64,000 nt of DNA from Cyrtodaria siliqua (GCA_037043455.1 JAWPHD010001431.1:124001-188000); one strand, 5' to 3'. Shown: positions 24,558 through 35,569, numbered from the stretch's first letter. The notes: generated by a model from the sequence alone, not told the origin. Numbers and translations: made by a program.

Positions 24558-24960
24558 AACAGCGATGATAATTTATTGTAACAATGATGATAATTTATTG
24601 TAACAGCGATCAATAAAAGCGATGATAATTTATTGTAACAGCAATGATAATTTATTGTAACAGCGATGATAATTTATTGTAACAGCGATGATAATTTATT
24701 GTAACAGAGCGATGATAATTTATTGTAATAGCAATGATAATTTATTGTAACAGCAATGATAATTTATTATAACAGCAATGATAATATATTGTAACATCAA
24801 TGATAATTTATTGTAACAGCGATGATAATTTATTGTAACAGCGATGATAATTTATTGTAACATCGATGATAATTTATTGTAACAGCGATGATTATTTATT
24901 GTAACAGCGATGATAATTTATTGTAACAGCGATGATAATTTATTGTAACAGCGATGATAG
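24558..24960 (+). repeat. 22-bp AT-rich minisatellite (GCGATGATAATTTATTGTAACA)-type, ~18 copies
   Basis: The motif TGATAATTTATTGTAACAGC repeats with a 22-base period. Variants at one position alternate GCGATG, GCAATG and ATCAATG, and one irregular copy sits near 24606. Copies in the second half are more uniform. Confidence 0.9.
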
Positions 24961-25074
24961 TTTCTTCCATGGCAGGGATGGTAAAGACGTTGCTTTTGAA
25001 ACCTTTTCACCGCTGTGGATTTGAATCCCATTCTGAGATTGACTTGTGAGAAAAAATAAATCTTACCGATATAT

Positions 25075-26145
25075 ATACAGTCCCACTCTTCGTTCATCGT
25101 CTGTCTGTCGTCGTTAAGTTTTGCTTCAAACGACTTCTCAGAAACCACTTTGCCAATTTTGATGATGGATGATCGTCAGATGAATGCTTTTTAGATTTGT
25201 TAAAATTAGGTCAGTGCGAGATCCAAGATGGCGCCATTACCATATATGGTCAAAACCTTAAAAAATCTTCTTCTCTTGACAGATTTCGACAGTTTTTCTT
25301 TCAAAATGATCACCAATGCCTAAACTATGAAGTTTGTTCAAATGAAGTCAAGGGGATAAAAAATGACCATTCCCTGGGGATCCAAAGTTTGTATATTGAG
25401 ATTTTGCTTGTTTTCCATAGACTTTAATATAGGATTTTTTTTTTAAAAATCTTCTCTGAAACCACAGTCACAGAGCTTTCATGTATTACATATAGCATCA
25501 GCTTATGGCCCTCTACTAAGTTTGTTCAAATGGTGACCTTGGGGTCTAATTTGGCCCTGCCCTTGGGTCACAGTTTTACATAGACTTATATATAATAAAA
25601 AAAAATCTTCTTCTCTTAAACTACAATCTTGAGCCAGAGGTTTGATATTTTGCATATACTACAAGATTATGGTCCTTTACCAAGTTTGTTCAAATGGTGA
25701 CCTCAAAATGGTGAATGGTGACCCTGAGGTCACATTTGGTCCCGTCCCAGGGGTCACATGTTTTACATAGACTTGTATAGGGAAAAACTTAAAAAATCTA
25801 CTTCTCTGAAACTGAAAGAGCCAGATGTTTAATATTTGGCATTCTATAAGCTTATGGTCCTCTACCAAGTTTGTTCAAATGGTGACCCTGGTGTCAAATT
25901 TGGCCCCGCCCCTGGGGAGACATGTTTTACATAGACTTGTATAGGGAACATTTCAAAAACTTAAAAAACCTTCTCTGAAACTGCAAGAGCCTTGCATTTG
26001 CTATGGAGTTGTGGGTTTTAAATTTCAGATGAGGGTGTTGTGTTTTGCACTTGTAAAAAGGTATTGAAAGGAATTTAATGATGAAACCCCTTGATATAAT
26101 AGAGACATTTTAGCTCCTAGAGCATCCACAGCAATCGTGTTCTCT
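25075..26145 (+). repeat. Degenerate tandem block H, copy 1 (~180-bp units)
   Basis: It opens with 'GTTAAGTTTTGCTTCAAACG' and then repeats units containing 'AAGTTTGTTCAAATGGTGAC', 'GGCCCCGCCC(C/A)(T/A)GGGG', 'ACATGTTTTACATAGACTTG' and 'TCTTCTCTGAAACT'. The block closes with 'TCCTAGAGCATCCACAGCAA'. The same block recurs at 36150-37790. 'CAAGATGG(C)CGCCATTACC' is typical of long dispersed repeats in bivalve genomes (recalled, not tested). Confidence 0.75.
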
Positions 26146-26149
26146 TGTT

Positions 26150-26900
26150 TATTATTATTAATGATCGCTAGCCCCTGGTTTATCAAGTTTTATCTGCATT
26201 TGCAAGCGGACACTTTTCATCATTGCAAAGATCCTCAGGTGATTGATTCAGGGCCCTCTTGTTTTACAATTTAGTGATTATAAGTCCTGGGACTCGCTGC
26301 CTTCAGAATTTAAGAGTCCTTTGGAAAAACGATGAGTCCTCACCTAAAATAAACCTGTATGATATAACATTTGGTTAATGGTACCCTACCCTATATATGT
26401 AAAATATATCTATCTAGACTATATCTCTATAAAAAATGAAAATAAATAGTATAGTGAATTTCTTTTTTGTTTTTCGCCAGAAATCCAGCCAGAGAACTCT
26501 ATTTGGGGTCTGATTTAGGCTTTTTCTTCAGTGACATATTAGGAGACAACCGGAAAACAATCGGTTTGTCGTTGATTGGTCTAAACAAACCAAAAGAACG
26601 AATCAAATTAGCGAGCGTGTGCAAGGTCATCTTCGACGCTTGTTTTTAAATACAAACTTGTAAACTTTGAAAATAAGAAAGCATCAGACGATCGAGACTA
26701 CTGCAAATGAAAATACAAACCTGGTTTTCCGCTCCTGAGAGATATACCGCCCGAGATAAAGCCCACAATTTAAAGAGAAACAGGAAATCAGAAAACCGGT
26801 GCGCGTTAAAATCACAAAGCCTTGGGATTTACTATGCGTCTTGCAAACACACATTTGTTTCAGTTGTGAGTCCCCAGCAAATATTATGCGTCCTAGACAC
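26150..26900. other. No gene recognised
   Basis: The 26467-26994 stretch has two moderate frames (60 and 95 codons) with more even codon composition than surrounding DNA but no splice context or recognisable domain. The second runs into the SINE at 26930, so neither is called a gene. Confidence 0.3.
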
Positions 26901-26924
26901 AGGACGCGCAGGTAACAAAATCAC

Positions 26925-27045
26925 TGTAGTCCTGGTTTTACCCAGGAAAAGGTGGGTGGTCTGCCTTCTCAAAAAAAATTACTGTCACATATAAAGTCTA
27001 AAACAAAAAATGATGTTTTACACCAACAAACCAATACTTCCTTAT
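26925..27045 (+). mobile_element. SINE family alpha, 3' part
   Basis: 'GTCCTGGTTTTACCCAGGAA', 'GGTGGGTGGTCTGCC', 'ACTGTCACATATAAAG' and 'AATGATGTTTTACACC' appear in family order. The tRNA-like head is not recognisable. Confidence 0.6.
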
Positions 27046-27439
27046 CCCTAGACTTTATGATTTCACTGGCTATTTATTATTATCAGTTAAGGACTTCTGT
27101 CAGATAGGTGTGACTGTCATAATTTATAATTTATGCCCTTTTTTGTTAAGACAAATTAGGTAGTCATATCAGTATCACCCCAGGTGTTAACCAAGGAGAT
27201 TTTTTGCTTCCATTGTAATTTATCAAAATTATTTAATACTTTTTTGTCTTCAGGGTATTGTTGGAAGTTAATGTGAGAATTTATTGCATTAATCTGCAGT
27301 TGATATCTGGACTTGGTGTCAGATAATTAGTTAAAGTCATGTCACATCAAAATGCAGTGATTTATGAGAAATGTATGCAGAAAGTTTTAATCTATTAGAA
27401 AACAATTATATTAATTAGTTTGTTTTTGTCTGTTTGTAT

Positions 27440-27645
27440 GGTGTTTTTCGTCATTTTTAACACGTAAGGTTATATATGACGGTCAATTTGTTTGTGGTGG
27501 AGGCAGACACCCACTTTTCCTGGGTAAAACCAGTACACCTCCCGCCATCCGTAAGAATCAACACTTCCTCACAAGTCAAGCTCCCAGTGGGATTCGAACC
27601 TGCAGCGGTGAGAGGCGAGAAAATTTACAGCGCAACATCATCAAC
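27440..27645 (-). mobile_element. SINE family alpha, best-preserved copy with tRNA-Ser-like T-arm
   Basis: On the minus strand it reads 'CTCTCACCGCTGCAGGTTCGAATCCC', then 'TTGATTCTTACGGATGGCGG', 'TGGTTTTACCCAGGAAAAGT', 'CTGCCTCCACCACAAACAAA', 'TTGACCGTCATATATAACC' and a GAAAAACACC end. The CACCGCTG-aGGTTCGA block is shared with the SINE at 53294-53566, so both derive from a tRNA-Ser-like head. The 61-codon plus-strand frame across it is incidental. Confidence 0.75.
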
Positions 27646-28199
27646 AGTACAGAGGCACTAAATAAATGTATTTAATGTTGAGTTATAAGTATTATGAACT
27701 GGAATTATTGTATTTAATGTATTAGTTGCTAATAAGTAATAACACATCTACTGCTCGATGTTTGTTGGAAGTATGCATTATTTTATGAGAATATTAAAGG
27801 AAGCTAGGACTTTGTGACAACTTGGCTAGTTTGCAAGTTAAGACCAGATTAGGTATACCTTAAAACAAAAAATGTTATTTGTGGTGGGGGTTGTGATGGT
27901 GGGCAATCTTTTAAACTTTATCTGTTTATGGTATGCAGGATAACACAAGGTTAACATTAAGTAGTACATGATTGATCGTGAGAGCTCATCTCTGTCCCCG
28001 TAAGGCTAACCTGGCCGTCTCCATATATATTCATATTCATTTATCATAAATCAATAGATGTACACCATATAACCTCTGTAAACTTGAAGTTGATGAAAAG
28101 CAATGAAAAGTATTAAAAAGCATCTTTATTTGAGTGGGGTTACAGGTGGTGGGTGGAACATGTGTAAAGTTTATGCTGCTTTACAATAATGGATGGTAA

Positions 28200-28484
28200 G
28201 GCAAAAAAAAGAAATCTGTGTTTCCGGTGGCCCTACCTACCTTATTTTTAAGAGGCCGACCCTAAAACTTTTTATGAAAAAAAACATTAATAAAAAAATA
28301 AAAAATAATAATAAAAAAAAAAAATTGTCTGAATAATGATTTCTCACAATATATCAAGGTAAACTAATCATCAACTTGTATCGGGTTTATGAGATAAATA
28401 CATGTAGAATCTCACAATATCTTACCGACCTACGTTATTTTTTTAGAGCATGCAATAGGAAACACACCTAATTTTTATTTGGCC
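28200..28484 (-). mobile_element. TWA-family MITE, copy 2 (inverted relative to copy 1)
   Basis: TAA at 28197-28199 and 28485-28487 flank GGCAAAAAAAAG ... TTTTTATTTGGCC. Read in reverse, the interior matches 2214-2528: 'TAGGGTCGGCCTCTTAAAAA', 'TGTGAGATTCTACATGTATT' and 'CCTATTGCATGCTCTAAAAA'. This confirms a mobile family rather than chance similarity. Confidence 0.75.
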
Positions 28485-29021
28485 TAATAATAACAGAAAT
28501 AAAATCATTTAATGTCTAAGAGAAAAAGTTTTACTTGGTGGGTGGTGCTTGGGGTGGAGGGGACTTGCAACTCGATGGTTTTATATACAGTTTTATCCAA
28601 TGTAAAGTTTATGTTGCTTTACATTAATTCATGGTTATATATGACAGAGAAGAAAAATTGTTAAATGTCTATAGAGAAAAAGTTTACTTCTGATACTGGG
28701 CTAAAAAGCAAGCTCGTAGTTATTTACATAGATTACTTTTTTCAAGTTCAGTTTTCAGAACACGTATCATTTCCAGGCACTTGTGTTGATTTGCATGTGA
28801 TAAAAGTTCCAAAGCGAAGTCAATTTTTTTTTTTTAAAAATGCTGAAAGTTTGAAATGCTATTAAAAATGTGTTTTCAATCTTGGAAGTACTCAGTAGTA
28901 TGTTTTACTATTTTTGCCTTGTTCAATTTGTCGTATAAAATAAAAAAAATAAGATTTCACCCCCGCCCCTATTTTGAAATAAATTTGGATGAGAAACTAG
29001 CAATTACTTTATTATGGCCTA

Positions 29022-29780
29022 ATGTTGTATAAATCCATACCATTCTGTGGCAGATAAGTGCGTCAATAGGCTTGTAATGGTAGGCAGGGTTTAAATCCAA
29101 ACCATTATGTGGCAGATAAGTGCTACTGTGCATCAGTAGACTTGTGGCTGACAGGGTTTAAATCCAAACCATTCTGTGGCAGATAAGTGCATAAGTAGAC
29201 TTGTAGTGACTGACAGCCTGGTTTAAATCCAAACCATTCTTGGCAGATAAGTGCATCAATAGACTTGTAGTGACTGACAGGGTTTAAATCCAAACCATTC
29301 TATGACGGATAAGTGCATCAATAGACTTGTAGTGACTGACAGGGTTTAAATCCAAATCACTCTGTGGCAGATAAGTGCATCAATAGACTTGTAGTGACTG
29401 ACAGGTTTTAAATCCAAACCATTCTATGACGGATAAGTGCATCAATAGACTTGTAGTGACTGACAGGGTTTAAATCCAAACCACTCTGTGGCAGGCAGAT
29501 AAGTGCATCAGTTGACTTGTAGTGACTGACAGGGTTTAAATCTTCAATGTGGCGGATAAGTGCATCAATAGACTTTGTAGTGATTGACAGGGGTTAAATC
29601 CATACCATTCTGTGGCGGATAAGTGCATCAGTATACTTGTAGTGACTGACTGGGTTTAAATACAAACCATTCTGTGGCATATAAGTGCATCAATAGAGTT
29701 GTAGTGACTGACAGGGTTTAAATCCATACCATTCTGTGGCGGATACGTGCATCAATAGACTGCCTAGGTGCATCAGTTAA
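29022..29780 (+). repeat. ~62-bp minisatellite, about 12 copies
   Basis: The unit reads 'GGGTTTAAATCCAAACCATT', 'CTGTGGCAGATAAGTGCATC' and 'AATAGACTTGTAGTGACTGACA'. Spacings run from 59 to 68 bases, and alternating GGCAGAT and GACGGAT variants suggest unit-pair duplications. Confidence 0.88.
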
Positions 29781-29844
29781 CTGGCAAGTTACAAATTTGT
29801 TTAGCAAATTACCATTTTAAACTATTACTCATATTTTAGTGCAA

Positions 29845-30684
29845 CATACTCATAATGACTGCAGATCACAGACATACTCATAATGACTGCAGATCACAGA
29901 CATACTCATAATGACTGCAGATCACAGACATACTCATAATGACTGCAGATCACAGACATACTCATAATGACTGCAGATCACAGACATACTCATAATGACT
30001 GCAGATCACAGACATACTCATAATGACTGCAGATCACAGACATACTCGTAATGACTGCAGATCACAGACATACTCGTAATGACTGCAGATCACAGACATA
30101 CTCGTAATGACTGCAGATCACAGACATACTCATAATGACTGCAGATCACAGACATACTCATAATGACTGCAGATCACAGACATACTCATAATGACTGCAG
30201 ATCACAGACATACTCATAATGACTGCAGATCACAGACATACTCGTAATGACTGCAGATCACAGACATACTCGTAATGACTGCAGATCACAGACATACTCA
30301 TAATGACTGCAGATCACAGACATACTCATAATGACTGCAGATCACAGACATACTCATAATGACTGCAGATCACAGACATACTCATAATGACTGCAGATCA
30401 CAGACATACTCATAATGACTGCAGATCACAGACATACTCGTAATGACTGCAGATCACAGACATACTCGTAATGACTGCAGATCACAGACATACTCATAAT
30501 GACTGCAGATCACAGACATACTCATAATGACTGCAGATCACAGACATACTCATAATGACTGCAGATCACAGACATACTCATAATGACTGCAGATCACAGA
30601 CATACTCATAATGACTGCAGATCACAGACATACTCATAATGACTGCAGATCACAGACATACTCATAATGACTGCAGATCACAGA
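29845..30684 (+). repeat. 28-bp minisatellite, exactly 30 copies, with a 7-unit higher-order pattern
   Basis: The unit starts CATACTCATAATGACTGCAG and ends ATCACAGA. Thirty copies in register fill 840 bases with one variable site only, CTCATAA versus CTCGTAA. The G form occupies units 8-10, 15-16 and 22-23, which repeat every seven units (196 bp). The array stops 63 bases before the acceptor of coding exon A. Such uniformity means very recent expansion, and copy number may be mis-assembled. Confidence 0.95.
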
Positions 30685-30747
30685 CTCCTCCGAACAAAGG
30701 CATCTTTCTTACAGTTGATATTAATGTAAATCGTATTTCTCTTTCAG

Positions 30748-30766
30748 CCGGGATGCGTGACAGAAG
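30748..30766 (+). promoter_or_regulatory. 5' UTR segment of exon A with an overlapping upstream ORF
   Basis: Between the acceptor and the proposed start lies an earlier ATG at 30753. It opens a 10-codon frame that stops at TAA 30783-30785, so it overlaps the main ATG at 30767 in another frame. An overlapping uORF usually lowers initiation at the main start. Because this stretch follows a splice acceptor, at least one non-coding exon must lie upstream; I could not place it. Confidence 0.5.
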
Positions 30767-30946
30767 ATGGCGGCTGCAAATGTAAAACAGGAAGTCCTCC
30801 ACCGAGTAAGTCCCGGGCTGAGCAAAATGGCAACCAACTCGGTGGATGGTATCAACAAGCCTGAGAAGTCCTTCACGACGCTGCAGGGACTCGTTATGGC
30901 GGAGGACAGGCGCATGAAGGAGAAGGAGATGAACAGTTTGCACAAT
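30767..30946 (+). CDS. N-terminal coding exon A of an unrecognised gene (60 codons)
   Basis: A pyrimidine-rich tract ending in CTCTTTCAG at 30747 is a good splice acceptor, and AAT|GTAAGT at 30946/30947 is a near-perfect donor. The ATG at 30767 has A at -3 and G at +4, and an in-frame TGA at 30758-30760 marks it as the start. The 60-residue peptide begins MAAANVKQEV, ends KEMNSLHN and is Lys/Arg/Glu-rich near its end. VKQE at residues 6-9 fits a sumoylation consensus (inference). The exon ends in phase 0, as does the acceptor at 56696/56697, so the two join in frame across a 25.7-kb intron. A 28-bp tandem array ends 63 bp upstream and another array starts about 30 bp downstream. The splice signals and Kozak context are clear; the function is not recognised. 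Confidence 0.72.
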
Positions 30947-30974
30947 GTAAGTATGCCAAATATAGTCGACAATG

Positions 30975-31545
30975 ATACAATGTGCAGCTAGTCTGCAATT
31001 GTACAATGTACAACAAGTCAATAATAGTACAATATGCAATTGTATAATATGCAACTAGTCTACAATTGTACAATGTGCAACTGGTCAGCAATCATACAAT
31101 GTGCAACTAGTCTACAATTGTACAATGTGCAACTAGTCAACAATAGTACAATGTGCAACTAGTCTACAATAGTACAATAATACAACTAGTCTACAATTGT
31201 ACAATGTGCAACTGGTCAACAATAGTACAATGTGCAACTAGTCTACAATAGTACAATATGCAACTAGTCAACAATAGTACAATTTGCAACTAGTCTACAG
31301 TAGTACAATATGCAACTAGTCTGCAATCGTACAGTGTACAACTAGTCAACAATTGTACAATAATGCAACTAGTCTACAAATGTACAATGTGCAACTAGTC
31401 TAGAATAGTACAATATGCAACTAGTCTACAATTGTACAATGTGCGACTAGTCAACAATAATACAATGTTCAACTAGTCAACAATAGTACAATGTGCCACT
31501 AGTCAATAATCATACAATGTGCAACTAGTCTACACTCCTACAAAT
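30975..31545 (+). repeat. ~26-bp minisatellite (CAATGTGCAACTAGTCTACAA-type), about 20 copies
   Basis: Units consist of TACAATGTGCAACTAGTC plus (T/A)ACAATAGT or TACAATTGT. Copies are moderately diverged. The array starts about 30 bases after the donor of exon A, so the exon lies between two unrelated arrays. Short minus-strand frames here are by-products. Confidence 0.88.
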
Positions 31546-31549
31546 GCCC

Positions 31550-32060
31550 AAGAATGTTTCTACTGTGCAATTTCATCACACAAACATAAACATATTAAGT
31601 TAAAGATGCAAGGTTCTATTGAATCATTTGCTTTATTTTTAGATGTTTATTTTTGTAAGGCATTTTAGAATTAGATCATGTTATGCAAACTTGTCAGGTT
31701 TAAAACAAAAAAATGCTTACATCGGGAAGCTTTCAAATAAATTCAGCTTATCCTGGCACGGGTGTAGTTACATCAACATAAATACAGACTCTTTTTCTGG
31801 GGAAAATAAAACACAAGGAATTTGGCTTTTATCCTGACCCAGTTTGTGCAAGTTTAATTGGTTTTCGTGATGAAAATTTCTAAAACTGATAGAACTGAAT
31901 TTTATAAGAGGCTCTTCAAATTTTATTAGCCTATTTGATATGATTATAAATTACCTCTTGAGGTTTACAGAAATAAAATACCCATGAAATTGACTTGTGT
32001 TGGTCTACCTGCCCTCAAGTCTTATTGAGCAGCTATATAATTATAAGTGTTAGGATACTA
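31550..32060. other. No gene seen
   Basis: AT-rich intron sequence without a recognised repeat or exon. Confidence 0.4.
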
Positions 32061-32061
32061 G

Positions 32062-32220
32062 TTCTATGGGTTGTAGGTCCAAGAGGAGAATCCCCTCACT
32101 AGCATGTGTGCATGTGAAGTTTTATGGGTTGTAGGTCCAAGAGGAGAATCCCTCACTGGCATGCGTGCATGTGTGTAGTTCTATGGGTTGTAGGTCCAAG
32201 AGGAGAATCCCTCACTGGCT
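32062..32220 (+). repeat. ~57-bp tandem repeat, three copies
   Basis: Each copy carries 'TATGGGTTGTAGGTCCAAGA' and 'GGAGAATCCC(C)TCACT', and the first two also carry 'GCATGTG', with few differences. The last copy is truncated at 32220, right before the TTA duplication of the next MITE. Confidence 0.8.
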
Positions 32221-32227
32221 CAGCTTA

Positions 32228-32460
32228 GGCCGACCATAAAAAAGTGTTGGTTTGCCGTTTCCCTACCTACCCACCGAAAAAGGGCCCTACCCAAAACTTT
32301 TTATAGCATTTCTTTAACAATTTTTTTTTTCTTCTGTTTTTAGTATATTTTTCTTTAATTTCTTACGGTTTTTTACTGTCTTTGGCAAAAAAAAATTCAC
32401 CTACCCACTTATAAAATCCTTGGTCGGGAAACAGCAAACAAATATATTTTAAGGATGGCC
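32228..32460 (+). mobile_element. TWA-family MITE, copy 3
   Basis: TTA at 32225-32227 and 32461-32463 flank GGCCGACCATAAAA ... TTTTAAGGATGGCC. The interior has 'CCCTACCTACCCACC' and 'TCACCTACCCACTTATAAAA', the family's GTAGGTAGG motif in reverse, plus a T run. Confidence 0.65.
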
Positions 32461-32469
32461 TTAGTGGAC

Positions 32470-33390
32470 TTAGTTAGGAAACACATGGATAAATGGTTGT
32501 ATATATATATACGGCACAGTGTAATCATGGACAGAATGTTGTCAAAATGAAAAATTCCCACAGAGTTGCTTACAAGTTATGGTAATGTAAACATCAGCAG
32601 GGTGCGCTGGCCAGTGCTTACAAAACTGCTCTCCATTGCAGTCTAATCCAAGTGTAGACCAAGTGGTTATTCGTTGTTGATAGCTTCATCATAGACCAGC
32701 AGGGATGCTAGGCATGCTGTGCAAGTGGTCATTCTGTGTTGATATCTCATATCATAGACTAGCAGGGGTGTGTGCCTCTGCTGTGCATCCTTATCAAAAT
32801 CCTATCAAATGCCAGTGGGGTGCTGAACAAAGTGGTCATAACATATTGCACATCTCTGTGCTGGCTGCAGTTGTAACTACTTGTGGATGTATGTTAATGA
32901 TGGTTCCACTTTCAGTCTCTTTATAATTGTGTGCAAGGGCCCAGCTGATCAACTAAAGAAATGGACAGTAATGCCAAGTCAAAATGTTTACATTTGAAAT
33001 AACATTTGAAATATAACCTATACTAATTTATAGGAAAAGGTGACATTCAATTATTTTATAAAATGTAAGGAAGAAAAATGTAGATCCTTTTTCATTGTGG
33101 ACCAAAAGATTTCAATAACAAAATCGTCAAGTTCATCTTTAGTCTAGAGGGCTGTAAGTGTATTGCCGAGGCCCAGTATTTTCTTGTAAAGTTGCCAGCA
33201 ATTTGTGGTGTGTCTCTTACACCTGTAAATTAGTCGATACAAAAGAAATGTTCATTAAAGGTGTGCTGGAGATCAAATGCAAAGACTCAGTGCTTTAACT
33301 GGAGTTTCATTTTTAGTAGGCTGTTCAGAAGTCCAACAAGAGGCTTGGTCCCCTATTTTTGTGCTCAAATGATAGCTAAGAGCCAGAGGA
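32470..33390. other. No gene seen
   Basis: A diverged ~90-bp duplication is visible at 32655-32790 ('CATAGACCAGCAGGGATGCT' and 'CATAGACTAGCAGGGGTGTG'). No exon was found. Confidence 0.4.
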
Positions 33391-33397
33391 TCATAAT

Positions 33398-33601
33398 CCA
33401 TGGACTGGTTGATTGATCTATATTGTACAGAACCATGGACTGGTAGATTGATCTATATTGTACAGAACCATGGACTGGTTGATTGATCTATACTGTACAG
33501 AACCATGGACTGGTTGATTGATCTATACTGTACAGAACCATGGACTGGTTGATTGATCTATACTGTACAGAACCATGGACTGATTGATTGATCTATACTG
33601 T
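33398..33601 (+). repeat. 35-bp minisatellite, left part (6 units, last one cut)
   Basis: The unit is CCATGGACTGGTTGATTGAT followed by CTATACTGTACAGAA, in exact 35-base steps from 33398. The sixth unit stops at ACTGT (33601), where the transposon inserted, and resumes at 35084. Confidence 0.92.
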
Positions 33602-34950
33602 CAGTGCTCAAAGAAAATTATTTTAAGAGACAGGCCCAGGGCTTGTTGCTTCTGAAAATGGACAGGCCCCGATTTGAAATGGACAGGCCCTGATTTGAAA
33701 TGGACAGGCCCTGATTTAAAATGGAAAAGTCCAATATTTTTTTCTTATTGGAAATGTGTCTTTATTCACTTTTATAGCACACATTAATTTTGTTACGTAT
33801 GTATTAATCAAGCTCAGAACCTCCTCTGACTACATTTTTCTTTTTGCTACCACTTTATGCTCCCTGGTCAGCGGACTTATTTACCATTTTGTTTAAAATA
33901 TGTTAGAAGAGAATATTACATAGTAATTGATAACCAATGCAAAGGAGAGTACTAGCACTTTTGCCAAACGATAATAATCAGAGCCGACTTGGTGAAACTG
34001 GAGCTAAACTTGGAGCCAAATTTTTAATCAGGTTTTATGAGACTATCAGAGCCTCCTCTGGCTATATTTTTCTTTTTGTCACCACTTTCTCCAAGTAAAT
34101 AATTAGGAGCCTAGACTAGAATTCATTTAATTGAATTGAATGTTGTTTAACGGCTCATCAACACAGTATAGGTTATTTAGAGCCGCCCCAGAGAGAGGGG
34201 AAGGATACATAGGAATCCGGGAACCTGCCCTACTCTTATTATCGAATAGATTCCTATGGTTCTTTAACGTGCTCGGAGGATAGACCGATACACGGGACCG
34301 CCCGGTTTACGTCCCCATCCGACGGACGAGGCTACGGTAAAGTGTCTTGCCCAAGAACACACCGACGGAACTCAGTGGCACCACGGAGAATTCATTTAAA
34401 AGTAGGATTCCAGGAATAGAAATATACTTTATATCTGTATTTATACATATACAGTATATATATTTTCTCTTCCACCAACATGTATTTGTAATGGACAGTT
34501 TTTCTTATTTGATTATGTAAAAAAAAAATAAAAAAATAAAAAAAATAATAATAAATATATCCGAAATTATGTACCACCCGAACTACTATGACACCGCACT
34601 TTTACGGCCCGAACATTTCACAAACATTCAATCGAAATAGCATCAATAACGATTTTTTTTCATGCATTAGTGTGTTTTTAATGACAAAAACGGTATTTCT
34701 TATCACAAAGGAAAGAAAACACAACCCTAATAGCAGAAAAATGAGTTTTATGTCAACAATTGTCGACCTCAAAGTTGTGACAAACTGCCGACACGAAGCC
34801 AGGCAAAATATTCAAACTTCTTATTGTTCAATCTGTGTATAACACATTTTAATTACTTCATTGCAAGTGTTTTCACAGTTCACATTACACACGGGAGTAT
34901 TTTGTCTTGAGGAACTTGAGCTTGAGATCCAGTAAAACTGATTTTTTTGG

Positions 34951-34988
<38 letters not shown>

Positions 34989-35083
34989 CAGGCCCGACGG
35001 GCTCCTCGTCTGCAAAATGAGACAGGCCCGGAATGGATTTCGAGGAGCCCCGGGCGTCGGGCTATCCTATTTCTTGAGCACTG
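33602..35083 (+). mobile_element. hAT-like element, 1482 bp, inserted in the minisatellite (5-bp duplication ACTGT)
   Basis: ACTGT at 33597-33601 and 35084-35088 flank CAGTGCTCAA ... TTGAGCACTG, a perfect 10-bp inverted repeat. Removing the element and one ACTGT restores a normal minisatellite unit. ACAGGCCC motifs cluster at both ends (33629, 33662, 33681, 33704; 34987, 35022), including a 24-bp tandem 'GGACAGGCCCTGATTTGAAA'. A long T run lies at 34957-34983. No transposase frame is present. A SINE is nested inside. Confidence 0.88.
34131..34386 (-). mobile_element. SINE family gamma, 5'-truncated, nested in the hAT-like element
   Basis: A 13-bp duplication, AGAATTCATTTAA, lies at 34118-34130 and 34387-34399. 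Read in reverse, the body matches 54271-54597 closely: 'TGTTCTTGGGCAAGACACTT', 'GGGGACGTAAACCGGGCGGT', 'GCACGTTAAAGAACCATAGG' and the AACAACATTCAATTCAATT tail. The tRNA-like head is missing, as expected from incomplete reverse transcription. Close similarity to the 54-kb copy suggests recent activity. Confidence 0.88.
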
Positions 35084-35560
35084 ACTGTACAGAACCATGG
35101 ACTGATTGATTGATCTATACTGTACAGAACCATGGACTGTTTGATTGATCTTTACTGTACAGAACTGTGGACTGGTTGATCGATCAGTATTGTACAGAAC
35201 CATGGACTGGTTGATCAATCTATACTGTACAGAACCATGGACTGGTTGATCGATCTATATTGTACAGAACCATAGACTGGTTGATTGATCTATACTGTGC
35301 AGATCCATGGACTGGTTGATCAATCTATATTGTACAGAAGGATGGAGTGGTTGATTGATCAATATTGTATCGAAGCATGGACTGGTTGATTGATCTATAT
35401 GTATCGAAACATGGAGTGGTTGATTGATCTGAATGGTTGATTGATCTATATTGTACAGAACCATGGACTGGTTGATTGATATATATATTGTGCAAAACCA
35501 TGGACTGGTTGATATGGTCTATATTGTACAGAACTATGGACTGTTTTATTGTTCTATATT
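35084..35560 (+). repeat. 35-bp minisatellite, right part (~13 units)
   Basis: It continues the array at 33398-33601 in the same orientation and period. Units become more irregular toward 35560 (GATCGATC, TATCGAAGC variants). The minus-strand frames here (peptides rich in INQS) are translation of the repeat. Confidence 0.9.
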
Positions 35561-35569
35561 GGTTTACCA

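Noticed and set aside
26467..26994. Two adjacent frames (60 and 95 codons) as exons
   Set aside because: Separated by stops, lacking good splice sites, and the second extends into SINE alpha.
29845..30684. CRISPR-like array (regular 28-bp repeats)
   Set aside because: Units abut directly with no spacers, and the context is eukaryotic; it is a minisatellite.
34951..34985. T-run as a retrotransposon poly(A) tail
   Set aside because: It is internal to the hAT-like element and has no associated target duplication.
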